DNA from: an uncultured Paracoccaceae bacterium
GTDB taxonomy: Bacteria; Pseudomonadota; Alphaproteobacteria; Rhodobacterales; Rhodobacteraceae
NCBI GenBank assembly: GCA_947500135.1
Contig: CANMQX010000004.1
Location: forward strand, 186,001-250,000
Length of the DNA: 64,000 bases
Direction of reading: 5' to 3'
A program made the translations under genes and the position numbers. Positions 46,964-56,203 of this stretch are shown here, in pieces; the first letter of the stretch is position 1; the number at the start of each line of letters is the position of its first letter. The notes beneath the pieces were generated by a model. It made no database searches. It was not told the origin of the DNA and worked only from the letters and a program-made list of their open reading frames with translations.

Positions 46964-48688
46964 TCAATCGTAGTTATGCCAAAAATCGTCGGCATCCTCA
47001 TAGAGGTCGGCGTTGTCCGGCGCAGGATGCGCTCCATAGATCTGAATCGCGAGATCATTTGCTTGGTCGATACCTTGCTTATGTTCTTTCGCTGGTTGGT
47101 CCTGCTCAGGCTGCTGTTGTTGCTCCGGCTGTTGTTCCAGTGCGAAGTCTGCTGGGGTAAGTCGCCAACCTTTAAATGCCGTCACGCTAAAGACGTCTGG
47201 TTCTGTTGAGTAAAATTCGACATCTTGATCACGTAGCTCCGCATATAGGCTGTCTCTATCATCATCTGTACCCAGCTTTTGGAAAGCTGGGTTGCTGTCC
47301 CAATTCCTTCGCTCGACTTCGTATAGAGGGAGCCAGGCCTCCGTTTGGAAACTGGTATCGCGGTAGCGGCGTCTCAGTGCGGGCTTGTCGATAGTAAATA
47401 ACCCAATTTGACTACCATGATACAGCATTAGATCGACTAGCTCGCAGGAAGCTCCAATACACAGGTCGCACGTTTTTCGAACAAGCTTTAGGTCTAGAAA
47501 AATCGCACCGTATAAGAACCAAAGCAGGTTCCCAACGTCGTTGCGTCTGGCACAGATTTCTACGCCCCATGCAAACACTTCGCGCGTCTCAGCATTTGCC
47601 CCTAAGTTCCTATATAACCCCAACAGCAATGGCATTACCCACCTAGCTTGATGTGGTGTAGCAAACAGCAGACGTTGCAGATACTCACGAACTAGAACTT
47701 TCTCTGGGTTACGGGCGAGAGCTCTGGCAAATCTTTTGAGAGCGTATCCTGCTACATTCGAGTTTGGATGCTGCGGAATGACAGAGTAAAGAATCTCGAA
47801 GAAATGCTCCACGAAACGCTTACCAGTTTGGCCGTGTAGAACGTCAAAGTTCCTTTGAAAGTTTGACGGTACAAAAGACAAACCTTCGTCGATTGATGTC
47901 TTGAAGTCATTCAATCTAAGCTCATAACGGCTTATAGTTCGTACGAAGTTGCTTTGTGCTTTTTCCAGTTCTCCAATTTCGAACGCACCAATTTGATAGT
48001 CGTCGATGTTGTGAAAGACCTGTTTTGATTTGATGCCAGATCGTGCTGAACAAAGTTCCGCGTCTAAACGAGCTAAAATCATTTCAGAAACTATGCGAGA
48101 GGTATCTGGCCCAATGGGTATTCCGATAGTTTGTCGCTGGTTACAATTGCGTACGAACTTATCTAGCTTGTCGCTCCAATGTGCATTCAAAGTATGCAAT
48201 CTGTATTGCCGTTTGGCTTCCTGTTTACCCAGTGCAGCCCAAGGAATCGAATGGGTGTATATCGAACCATAGAAGCGATTTATATCCACGGTCAGGATGG
48301 ACGGAAAACTACTTGCAAGGTGCTGCTGGCTTTTTCTCTTTGATGCCAATGAAGCCGTTTCAATCGCCCTACCACCAGCGTTGAGGGGTGGGAACTTTGG
48401 CCTTGCGCCAGAACACTTGCTTAGTCTCATGACCGAAGAGATTTCAGTCCAGTTTTCGGCAATAAAACGGGAAAGGAGATAGTAGCTACAAGGATTGACT
48501 ACCCCAAATGTTCTAAGAACACCTCGAAAGGTCGCCCCGTCAAAGAACGTGGTGCTGCCGTGGTAGTTTTCCGGAGGAGAAAATGCTACTGTGAGAGAGC
48601 TAAAGTTCTTAGTTCGAAAAGTCGGAGGTAGTTCGGCTGGATAGAAGCCTCGGTCAAGTAGTCTTGCAAGGCGGGTGTTCTTTGACAT
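46964..48688 (-). CDS. Defence-type reverse transcriptase with long C-terminal domain
   Basis: 574 residues. The RT core covers roughly residues 40-300: catalytic Asp135 in TVDINRFYGSIYTHSIPWA, then GIPIGPDTSRIVSEMILARLDAEL, and the Asp229-Asp230 pair in FHNIDDYQIGA, where the residue before xDD is Asn instead of Tyr/Phe. The FYxSIYTHSIPWA block is typical of unknown-group (UG) RTs that include phage-defence proteins, not of group II introns or retrons. The remaining 270 residues are helical (possible alpha-repeat) and end in a Gln/Glu-rich, acidic tail. The gene is single, lower in G+C than its neighbours, and probably transferred. The subgroup is unresolved. Confidence 0.85.
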   Translation of the reverse strand: MSKNTRLARLLDRGFYPAELPPTFRTKNFSSLTVAFSPPENYHGSTTFFDGATFRGVLRTFGVVNPCSYYLLSRFIAENWTEISSVMRLSKCSGARPKFPPLNAGGRAIETASLASKRKSQQHLASSFPSILTVDINRFYGSIYTHSIPWAALGKQEAKRQYRLHTLNAHWSDKLDKFVRNCNQRQTIGIPIGPDTSRIVSEMILARLDAELCSARSGIKSKQVFHNIDDYQIGAFEIGELEKAQSNFVRTISRYELRLNDFKTSIDEGLSFVPSNFQRNFDVLHGQTGKRFVEHFFEILYSVIPQHPNSNVAGYALKRFARALARNPEKVLVREYLQRLLFATPHQARWVMPLLLGLYRNLGANAETREVFAWGVEICARRNDVGNLLWFLYGAIFLDLKLVRKTCDLCIGASCELVDLMLYHGSQIGLFTIDKPALRRRYRDTSFQTEAWLPLYEVERRNWDSNPAFQKLGTDDDRDSLYAELRDQDVEFYSTEPDVFSVTAFKGWRLTPADFALEQQPEQQQQPEQDQPAKEHKQGIDQANDLAIQIYGAHPAPDNADLYEDADDFWHNYD

Positions 48689-49609
48689 CTAAAGTTCTCG
48701 AATACTAAGTAGAACGCAAGCAATCTGTTTCGAGCATTCTTGCGTCAATCATGCGCACTGTAAACGCTTTAAAGATTTGGTCCGCGCCGCAGAATGTCCA
48801 ATTGATTGCGCCCTGTCGATTTCTGAGGAGCGCTAACAGCTTTCTATGTTTGTTAGCAAGGTCTGCCATCTGCGCGTCGCTGCCGTTGGTGCTGAGCGCA
48901 GCGCTGAAGAGTGCTCGCCAGATCGAATGAATGGCGGTTTTCAGGAAGTTCTACAGAAGGTTTTGCAGTTTCGGCATCCAGGACATGGAGCGCCCAATCA
49001 ACGACTGCATTGGGCTGGCAGCCGTAGTTGCTTCCTCATCTGGCAGCAGCAGCAAAGTCCGGCAGACAGACCGTCTATTGTGGGGTAGTGCCCGCCCGTC
49101 GTCTATCCCGCGCCATGTTTGGTGAAAGTCTCGACGTACCATTTGCCGCGCCCTACATTGTCGTTCGACAAGTGTTAACAACCCCTTCACCTTTACAGCG
49201 GGCGGTCGTTTAATCCCGCGAAACGCCGCCAAAGGGTCCGACGCTTTGCCGACGTCTCGCCGACGCTTTGCCGACAGCGCTTTTGCCAGCAAAACCGGCC
49301 TCTTAACCTTCGATTCGTGCAAATCGCTGTTTTTGGGCGCTGCACCACCGCGCGGTGCCCACCGAACGTTGCGTGCCACCCCCGCGTGACGCCTGCCAAA
49401 TCGCCTTGCAAAACAGCGCAATCCCCCCTATACGCCGCCCTGTCGAAGCGTCGAGACAGGCGCGGACAGAGGACTTGAGCGGGGTCGGTAACTTACCGGC
49501 CCTGTTGTTTTCTGTTTCGTGAATGGCGCCAGACCAACTGAAACCCCAAAGACCGGCGGAGACAACCGCACGGCCCGTATAAAACAAAACGTTAGGAAAA
49601 CGACGCCAC
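48689..49609. other. 921-bp gene-poor region between the RT gene and rpsA
   Basis: The RT and rpsA genes are divergent here. I find no gene with recognisable features; short ORFs (48846, 48951) look fortuitous or are remnants. The left third is lower in G+C like the RT gene, and may hold its promoter or a partner RNA. The right part (about 49400-49609) is the rpsA leader, with a small hairpin (CGGTAA/TTACCG near 49490). Confidence 0.5.
49238..49275. repeat. 16-bp direct repeat, two copies with 22-bp period
   Basis: CCGACGCTTTGCCGAC occurs at 49238 and again at 49260, separated by 6 bp. It lies in the non-coding stretch before rpsA. Each copy also contains GCCGAC/CGACG sub-repeats. Confidence 0.8.
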
Positions 49610-51283
49610 ATGGCTAACACAATGGAAGAGTTTGAAGCACTCTTGAACGAAAGCTTCGAAATGGACACGCCCGCCGAAGGGTCTGTTGTCAAAGGCAAAG
49701 TCATCGCAATCGAAGCGGGCCAAGCCATCATCGACGTGGGCTACAAGATGGAAGGCCGCGTTGATATCAAAGAATTCGCAAACCCCGGGGAAGAGGCTGA
49801 ACTGGCCGTTGGCGACACTGTCGAAGTGTTCCTGCGTCAGGTTGAGAATGCCCGTGGCGAAGCCGTCATTTCGCGCGAAATGGCCCGCCGTGAAGAAGCC
49901 TGGGATCGTCTGGAAAAAGCCTATGCTGACGAAGAACGTGTCGATGGCGCGATCTTTGGCCGCGTCAAAGGTGGCTTCACTGTGGACCTTGGCGGCGCTG
50001 TTGCGTTCTTGCCCGGCTCGCAAGTGGACGTCCGCCCTGTGCGTGACGCGGGCCCATTGATGGGTCTGAAGCAGCCCTTCCAGATCCTGAAAATGGACCG
50101 TCGCCGTGGCAACATCGTTGTGTCCCGCCGCGCGATCCTGGAAGAGTCCCGTGCCGAACAGCGCGCCGAAGTCATAGGCAACCTGACCGAAGGCCAAACC
50201 GTTGATGGTGTTGTGAAAAACATCACTGAATACGGTGCGTTTGTGGACCTTGGCGGTGTTGACGGGCTGCTGCACGTCACAGACATGGCATGGCGCCGGG
50301 TCAACCACCCGTCCGAGATTCTGACCATCGGTGAGACGATCAAGGTGCAGGTCATCAAGATCAACAAGGAGACCCACCGGATCAGCCTTGGCATGAAACA
50401 GCTGCAGGATGATCCATGGGATGCTGTTGAAGCCAAGTTCTCCTTGGGTTCTGTCCATCAGGGGCGTGTCACCAACATCACCGATTACGGTGCATTTGTT
50501 GAGCTGGAAGCCGGTGTTGAAGGTCTGGTTCACGTCTCTGAAATGTCCTGGACTAAGAAGAACGTGCATCCCGGCAAGATCGTGTCGACCTCTCAGGAAG
50601 TCGAAGTCATGGTGCTGGAAATCGACTCAGCCAAACGTCGGGTTTCACTGGGCCTCAAGCAGACACAGCGCAACCCATGGGAAGTCTTCGCCGAGCAGTT
50701 CCCAGAGGGCACTGAGGTTGAAGGCGAGGTCAAGAACATCACCGAGTTTGGCCTGTTCATTGGCCTTGAAGGCGACATCGATGGCATGGTCCACCTGTCT
50801 GACCTGACATGGGAAGGCCGTGGCGAAGACGTCATCGGCGATTTCCGCAAAGGTGATGTGGTTCAGGCCAAGGTTGCCGAAGTGGATGTTGAGAAAGAGC
50901 GTATCAGCCTGTCCATCAAAGCCCTTGACGGTGACCCGTTTGCCGAAGCCGTTGGCGGCGTGAAGCGCGGTTCGATCATCACTGTTGAAGTGACCAAGAT
51001 CGAAGATGGCGGCATCGAGGTTGACTATGAAGGCGCGAAATCCTTCATCCGTCGTTCCGATTTGTCCCGTGACCGTGCCGAGCAGCGCCCCGAGCGTTTC
51101 GGCGTTGGCGACAAGGTCGACGTGCGCGTGACCAATATCGACAGCAAGACCCGCAAGCTGGGCCTGTCGATCAAGGCACGCGAGATCGCAGAAGAAAAAG
51201 AAGCGGTTGAGCAGTATGGCTCCTCCGATTCCGGTGCATCCTTGGGTGATATCCTTGGTGCCGCGCTGAAGGGCGACGAATAA
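49610..51283 (+). CDS. rpsA: 30S ribosomal protein S1
   Basis: 557 residues with six S1 RNA-binding repeats; typical units are GAFVDLGGVDGLLHVTDMAW, GAFVELEAGVEGLVHVSEMSW and GLFIGLEGDIDGMVHLSDLTW. Essential for translation initiation. Followed by a strong terminator. In most Rhodobacterales rpsA follows cmk; here the reverse transcriptase segment is upstream instead. Confidence 0.98.
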   Translation: MANTMEEFEALLNESFEMDTPAEGSVVKGKVIAIEAGQAIIDVGYKMEGRVDIKEFANPGEEAELAVGDTVEVFLRQVENARGEAVISREMARREEAWDRLEKAYADEERVDGAIFGRVKGGFTVDLGGAVAFLPGSQVDVRPVRDAGPLMGLKQPFQILKMDRRRGNIVVSRRAILEESRAEQRAEVIGNLTEGQTVDGVVKNITEYGAFVDLGGVDGLLHVTDMAWRRVNHPSEILTIGETIKVQVIKINKETHRISLGMKQLQDDPWDAVEAKFSLGSVHQGRVTNITDYGAFVELEAGVEGLVHVSEMSWTKKNVHPGKIVSTSQEVEVMVLEIDSAKRRVSLGLKQTQRNPWEVFAEQFPEGTEVEGEVKNITEFGLFIGLEGDIDGMVHLSDLTWEGRGEDVIGDFRKGDVVQAKVAEVDVEKERISLSIKALDGDPFAEAVGGVKRGSIITVEVTKIEDGGIEVDYEGAKSFIRRSDLSRDRAEQRPERFGVGDKVDVRVTNIDSKTRKLGLSIKAREIAEEKEAVEQYGSSDSGASLGDILGAALKGDE

Positions 51284-51310
51284 GTCAAACCGACAGGTTC
51301 GAAGAATTGG

Positions 51311-51343
51311 CCCTGCCGCAGGAAACTGCGGCAGGGTTTTTTT
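51311..51343 (+). terminator. Intrinsic terminator after rpsA
   Basis: CCCTGCCGCAG and CTGCGGCAGGG form an 11-bp perfect stem closed by a GAAA tetraloop, followed by seven T. A textbook terminator 27 bp after the stop codon. Confidence 0.95.
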
Positions 51344-51432
51344 AATGCCATCGGCCTGTTTCCCGGTTGCGAGGGACAGGCGGTTGTTGTTGTCTTCCGC
51401 CATGAAACCCTTTCAAACCTCAGGTGCTGATC

Positions 51433-52617
51433 ATGGCCAACGCTGATCCTTCTTTTGACGTTATCGTTGTGGGAAGCGGTATGATGGGAAGTGCCTGCGC
51501 GCGACACCTTGCAGAGATGGGGGTCAAGGTTGCCCTGATCGGCCCTTCGGAACCTGACCGGAAAGACACCCATGAGGGCGTTTTCGGCAGCCATTATGAT
51601 GAGGCACGGATCACCCGCAGGCTTGATAAGTCGCAAGACCGGGCGCGTCTGTCCGACGCGGCAATGAGCCGCTATGCCGAGATTGAACAAAAGGGCCAGC
51701 AACCGTTCTTTCATCCGGTCGGTTCACTTCTTGCCGGACCTGAAACAGGCGATGGGTGCGACTATATTCTTAATGTACAAAAAGTTGCGACCGACAACGC
51801 AATCGCGCATGTCGCGCTTCGCGGTGACGGATTAAGGGCGCAATTCCCGTATCTGACATTTCCCGACAGCATCCTTGGGCTTTATGAGGCGAACGCCGGT
51901 TGGATCAATCCCAGGCATCATGTGGTGGCTGAAGTAACTGCGGCAGCAGCGCAGGGGGCTGCAGTGCACCGTAGTGAAGTGATTGAAATTAAACATAATA
52001 ACGCTGACGTTCATGTTCACTGTAAAGATGGCCAGCGCTTTGTTGCCAACAAGGTGGTGGTGGCTTGCGGTGCGTTCTCTGGCAATTCAGGCCTGCTGCC
52101 TGATCCGATCCCGATGAAGGTCTATGCCCGCACAATCGCATTCCTCGAAATCGGCGATAACGAAATCGCTCGCCTGAAGGGCATGCCATCGATTGTCTAT
52201 ATTCCGCCTGATCTGTCTTGCGATCCTTATGTCTTGCCGCCGGTGCTTTATCCCGATGGGAAAACATATCTGAAAATAGGCGGCGACCCGGATGACATCG
52301 AAATAGACACCGCGGCTGACCTTAAGGCATGGTTTCGCAGCGGCGGCGATCCGATGGTTGGTGAATTGCTGACTGAACAGCTTTTGAAAATTATCCCTGA
52401 TCTAAACTACGCCTCTGTCAGTTATGATGCCTGCGCCACATCCTTTACCCGCACGAGCGCCCCGTTGATCTATAATCAGACTGATCAGCTGACTGTGCTC
52501 ACTGGTGGTAACGGGGCCGGGGCGAAATGTGCCGATGAGCTGGGTCGGTTGGGCGCATTGGTCGCAACGGGCCAAAGCATCCCGGACGACATCTATCAAT
52601 CCGCGTTTATGCCCTAG
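51433..52617 (+). CDS. FAD-dependent amine oxidoreductase, sarcosine oxidase/SolA-like
   Basis: About 394 residues. N-terminal FAD fold FDVIVVGSGMMGSACARHL, then GSHYDEARITR, which corresponds to the flavin-contacting loop of monomeric sarcosine oxidase, and a C-terminal ACATSFTRTSAPLIY, whose Cys aligns with the covalent-flavin Cys of that family; GGNGAGAKCADELG follows. It likely oxidises an N-methylated or secondary amine; the substrate is unknown. The ATG at 51433 is preferred to the GTG at 51424. Confidence 0.83.
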   Translation: MANADPSFDVIVVGSGMMGSACARHLAEMGVKVALIGPSEPDRKDTHEGVFGSHYDEARITRRLDKSQDRARLSDAAMSRYAEIEQKGQQPFFHPVGSLLAGPETGDGCDYILNVQKVATDNAIAHVALRGDGLRAQFPYLTFPDSILGLYEANAGWINPRHHVVAEVTAAAAQGAAVHRSEVIEIKHNNADVHVHCKDGQRFVANKVVVACGAFSGNSGLLPDPIPMKVYARTIAFLEIGDNEIARLKGMPSIVYIPPDLSCDPYVLPPVLYPDGKTYLKIGGDPDDIEIDTAADLKAWFRSGGDPMVGELLTEQLLKIIPDLNYASVSYDACATSFTRTSAPLIYNQTDQLTVLTGGNGAGAKCADELGRLGALVATGQSIPDDIYQSAFMP

Positions 52618-52790
52618 AATTTGGCACCATCCATCGCGTTCATGATGGTAGTTTCGCCTATCACGCCCGGATCAATTGCGAGTGACACACGCTAACGTGG
52701 GGTTATTTGCCAGTCGCGATTTGTAAACTCTTCCTATGCGTCAATGTGGGTCAAGTGGCCCATGTCATGAACCGATAGGATACCAAAGCA

Positions 52791-53309
52791 ATGAGACTGA
52801 TGAACAGACGATCCATGCTGCAAAGCACTGCCCTTATCGCAGGCTTTGGGGCGTTGGGCACGTCAACCCGGGCTGCTGTCCCGGCTGGTCGTGACCCCTT
52901 TGACTACGAGGTGACCCGTACAGATGCGGAATGGCGGGCGCTATTGGGGGATGACTATTCTGTTTTGCGTGAAGGCAAGACAGAGCCGCAAAAAACAAGT
53001 CCACTTTGGCATGAAGATCGCGATGGGGCATATAGCTGCAAAGGCTGTGATTTGCTACAGTATTCGTCGCGCACAAAAGTTATTCTTGCTAAGGGGTGGT
53101 TATTTTTCACAGCAAGTGAACCAAACGCGCAATTAATGTCGCAGGATACGCGGGCGGAAATGGTCAACGACCTTGGGCCGTTCGATATATTTATCGAAGT
53201 GCATTGCCGTCGCTGTGCAAGCCATATGGGGCATATTCTGTTGGTTGACGGAAAACTGCTGCATTGCATTAACGGAACGTCTTTGAATTTTGAAGAAAGC
53301 TCAGTTTAG
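52791..53309 (+). CDS. Exported MsrB-like (SelR domain) protein
   Basis: 172 residues. The start MNRRSMLQSTALIAGFGAL suggests a Tat-type signal peptide (twin Arg then hydrophobic stretch). The SelR fold follows with the zinc-type Cys pairs (SCKGC and HCRRC), SHMGH and the catalytic Cys in LHCINGTSLNF. The usual GWPSF reads GWLFF. Methionine-R-sulfoxide reductase in the periplasm is the likely activity, though the altered motif makes it divergent. Confidence 0.82.
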   Translation: MRLMNRRSMLQSTALIAGFGALGTSTRAAVPAGRDPFDYEVTRTDAEWRALLGDDYSVLREGKTEPQKTSPLWHEDRDGAYSCKGCDLLQYSSRTKVILAKGWLFFTASEPNAQLMSQDTRAEMVNDLGPFDIFIEVHCRRCASHMGHILLVDGKLLHCINGTSLNFEESSV

Positions 53310-53345
53310 ATATCACATTCATAGTGTGGTAATCCAAAAATGAAA

Positions 53346-53376
53346 AAGGTGCCGGAATTATCCGACACCTTCTTTC
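53346..53376. terminator. Bidirectional terminator between MsrB-like gene and facing small gene
   Basis: AAGGTGCCGG and CCGACACCTT (one G-T pair) form a stem with a 6-nt loop. T-rich runs follow on both strands (CTTTCTTTT on plus; TTTTTCATTTTT on minus), so it can end both convergent transcripts. Confidence 0.8.
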
Positions 53377-53389
53377 TTTTGTGCGTTTA

Positions 53390-53734
53390 CTATTCGACTT
53401 CGATTTCAACACTGTCAACGGCTTTTGCCGGGTCGCTGAAGTCGTCGCCAGCAAACAGATAGGCGATGACATCATTGCGCACTGTGGTGCCCAACTGAAC
53501 GCGGGTCTGGGCATTGGCGCCTTCGCTGATCTTGGCAACGCCCAGCAATTCACCAACCTGGCCTGCGTGATGGTCATAAATCGCAACAAAACCGGCCTCG
53601 GATGCGTTCAGCGGGTTTATGACGATGATGTCGTTTGCTTGCTGGCTTTGCGCCATGAATGCAAACATGTCTTGCGCCTGGGCTGCACCGGATGTTGCAA
53701 TTGCCAGAACGCTCGCGATGATGATTTTTTTCAT
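53390..53734 (-). CDS. Small secreted protein, DUF7282-like
   Basis: 114 residues from the ATG at 53734 (GGAG, 6 nt); the track begins at a TTG. Signal peptide MKKIIIASVLAIATSGAAQA. The mature part reads GFVAIYDHHAGQVGELLGVAKISEGAN and ends acidic, resembling the DUF7282 beta-sandwich family of exported proteins. Function unknown. It ends at the bidirectional terminator. Confidence 0.7.
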   Translation of the reverse strand: MKKIIIASVLAIATSGAAQAQDMFAFMAQSQQANDIIVINPLNASEAGFVAIYDHHAGQVGELLGVAKISEGANAQTRVQLGTTVRNDVIAYLFAGDDFSDPAKAVDSVEIEVE

Positions 53735-54180
53735 TATATTCTCCAATTATTGAAAGGCGGTGATTTGTAGAAACCGCCTAATTCATCAAGCATGAAGATC
53801 AATGTCGCGTAAATTCAATTGGGCGTTATAGAATCGCGAGAAATATTCACCGATGGAAGATGAAAAAATAAATATAAATGAACGATGCTTTACTGACATG
53901 AAATGTAATTTCAGAACCTCACGTCACTGGCATGTTCGGTAATATCAAAACATAATTCGACGAGCAATGCACCGGCCATGTTTCAAGATCTCAAGTCGAT
54001 ATCATAACTGTTGATAGATATCTGTAATAATCATTCGATATCAATCACGGAAGTTTCCTGATTTATCCCCAGAAATGGCTATTTATCGCGACTGGACGCA
54101 TAGTGGCGCGCGGGGATCATAGATATTTATATGCTGCGCAACGCCCGTAGATCGAGGGTAGACGCTGCGCAGCACGCATC
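53735..54180. other. AT-rich intergenic region
   Basis: 446 bp between two minus-strand genes. Strikingly AT-rich compared with the window (runs such as AAAAAATAAATATAAATG). I see no ORF with features; the part next to 53734 must hold the promoter of the DUF7282-like gene. Confidence 0.5.
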
Positions 54181-54636
54181 TTAAATCGGTTTGGGCACCG
54201 CGATGATGATTTGCTTTTGCAACAGGCCACCCTGTCCAAGTAACGCCCGGTGATCCTGACCACGCAGCACGACCGAGATGCGATGCCGCCCAGGCGCCAG
54301 ACGTCCAAGGTCCACGATAGGATGGTAGGCGCTGGCGATCTTGATCCCGTCGCGGATGATATGGGCATGCCCGATCGGGGTTGCCTCCGCGTCGCTGACG
54401 CAGAGGGTGGTGAACTGAAACGCTGACACATCAAGCCGTAATTGCCAATGACCAGACGCATCTTGCGATGCGGTCATTTCGATTTCAGGCTCCGGCAGAT
54501 CGGTTGATAATGTCAGAAACACGGAACGGGGCGCTGTATTTTGGGCGTTATAGGACGGGGCACCAATCGCGAGGCTGCCCAAGAACCCGGCCACGATCGC
54601 GATGGGACCAATTTTTGAAAGGTTAAGCTGTCTCAT
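54181..54636 (-). CDS. Exported protein of unknown function, coupled to the DoxX-like gene
   Basis: 151 residues with an N-terminal signal or anchor (IGPIAIVAGFLGSLAIGA). The later part (GHAHIIRDGIKIASAYHPIVD, LAPGRHRISVVLRGQDH) has the beta-sandwich look of DUF6130/DUF4399-type periplasmic domains, with conserved His. The match is by eye only. Its ATG overlaps the stop of the upstream DoxX-like gene by 4 bp, so the two probably act together at the membrane. Confidence 0.65.
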   Translation of the reverse strand: MRQLNLSKIGPIAIVAGFLGSLAIGAPSYNAQNTAPRSVFLTLSTDLPEPEIEMTASQDASGHWQLRLDVSAFQFTTLCVSDAEATPIGHAHIIRDGIKIASAYHPIVDLGRLAPGRHRISVVLRGQDHRALLGQGGLLQKQIIIAVPKPI

Positions 54637-55691
54637 GCCAGCGCTCTTTCATAAGATGTGGGCCCTTCATTTGTCGCAGGCCATGTCCGCCCCATCAGGG
54701 CGAACAGGATCATGCAGCCATATAGGTTGGCATGGAACAGCGGGGTTTCCCCAAGCGTCAGTGCCAGAAATGAGATTGCCCCGATGATCACAACCGATAC
54801 GGGCCGGATCAGTCGCCCGGCGATTAACAATGCGCCACAGATAATCTCCACCCCTGTCATGATCAGGGCGATCAGCGGATAGGACAGCCCGAATGTCGGC
54901 ATGTCGCCATGCTGCAGGATCGCAATCAGCAATGTGGGCTGGGTCAGCTTGAACATCGCCGCTAGATAGACGAATCCCGCGCCGACGAGGATCTGCGCCA
55001 ATCGCCAGATTTTCTGCGGGTCGAGAGCAGTCATCCGCCGGTTCAGGCCAAGGATGTGATCAAGTGAAAGCGTTCCGCCACCGATCAGAACGACAATCAG
55101 CCCGGGCGCCATGAAATGTGGGGCATACGCCAGAAAAGGCGCGCCAAAGATCACTAACCCCACACCCGAAAGCCCGATCAGGCACAACCCAATGATCCGC
55201 GTCATCAGCCCGACGAGCAGCAGAACCGCCATCGCCAATTGGCACGCGGCAAGCCATTCCCATCCGGGGATCAGGGAAAGCTGCATATCGGGAACAAGCA
55301 GCGTCGGCTCCAGCCACGGCGCAGTGCCATGCCGGGGAAGCCCGCCAGTGCCCGCGAGCCCCAGCATTGCAGCCAACGCGACACGCATCACGAGGGGCCC
55401 GCTTTGGGTTGCAGTATTTTTCAATGCAGGCGCGATCCGCTGTTCAACCGGGCGGATGATTTCTTCTATGTGGAGGGCGGCAACCGTGCCCGCACAACCA
55501 ATGGCGGCCGCCACACCCAATGTGACAGAACTGGTAAACAGGGCAGGCATCGGGGCGCTGGCCAATGCGACGATTTCGTCAGGGGTTAGCAGCCATGCCT
55601 CATGCGCGTTGGCGGCATGCGGGGCCAGACTGGCGGCCACAGTGACAGGGGCGGCCAGAAGGCCGGTCTTATAGGTGGATCGAAATAACAT
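54633..55691 (-). CDS. DoxX-like polytopic membrane protein
   Basis: 352 residues with about eight hydrophobic segments. It begins with a signal-like segment and a His-containing periplasmic stretch (HAANAHEAWLLTPDEIV). The C-terminal part (IWRLAQILVGAGFVYLAAMFKL, LIMTGVEIICGALLIAGRLIRP) resembles DoxX-type four-helix domains. The role is unknown; it is coupled to the small exported protein downstream. Confidence 0.68.
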   Translation of the reverse strand: MLFRSTYKTGLLAAPVTVAASLAPHAANAHEAWLLTPDEIVALASAPMPALFTSSVTLGVAAAIGCAGTVAALHIEEIIRPVEQRIAPALKNTATQSGPLVMRVALAAMLGLAGTGGLPRHGTAPWLEPTLLVPDMQLSLIPGWEWLAACQLAMAVLLLVGLMTRIIGLCLIGLSGVGLVIFGAPFLAYAPHFMAPGLIVVLIGGGTLSLDHILGLNRRMTALDPQKIWRLAQILVGAGFVYLAAMFKLTQPTLLIAILQHGDMPTFGLSYPLIALIMTGVEIICGALLIAGRLIRPVSVVIIGAISFLALTLGETPLFHANLYGCMILFALMGRTWPATNEGPTSYERALA

Positions 55692-56203
55692 AATATGTCT
55701 CCAGAAGCTGGAAAAATGATTTGCGTCGAAATGTGTTTTTGGCGAACCTCAAAGAAAGAAATTTCAGGGTCCGGTCGTGTGGTGCAACGCCCGGGCAGTC
55801 AGGTCGAAATAACAGGGATGCCAATGGACGCGGTTATGTGGTGTCGTCGTCTTGAATGGCGTTAAACTAACGTATCGCGTCGAGAATAGTGAAGTCAGGA
55901 TGTCCTTACTTCACTAAAGGACAGGACATGTCGCCCCTGATCAGAGGCGCAAGCGGGTCTGTCCAACGCGACCACCGGCGCTTCCGAATCGTCAGCAAAT
56001 TTTTGTGCAGTAGATCGGGCTGATCAGCGGCATGCAGCGAAGGACGAACCGTAATCAACCCGCATAGTTCGGAAATTGCCCCAATTTTGTGACAAATCAG
56101 TAACCTGCCGCTATTTCGCGGCAGTCCGAAAATGCCTATAGTCCGGCTACACGCGGGGATAACTCGCCACATTCACAAGACCGCTGCTTGGGAGGCCGCT
56201 GCC
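55692..56203. other. Intergenic region before ihfB
   Basis: 512 bp between divergent genes. Near ihfB there is a hairpin (CTGCCGC/GCGGCAG at 56105-56124) and a TATAGT -10-like element at 56137. Nothing coding is supported; ORF 55906 on the minus strand has no features. Confidence 0.5.

Noticed and set aside
48951-49421. 156-codon minus ORF upstream of rpsA, possible transposase remnant
   Set aside because: Arg-rich, no recognisable motif and no inverted repeats or target duplication seen.
49592-50569. 325-codon minus-strand ORF
   Set aside because: Antisense of rpsA; its peptide mirrors the S1 repeat codons.
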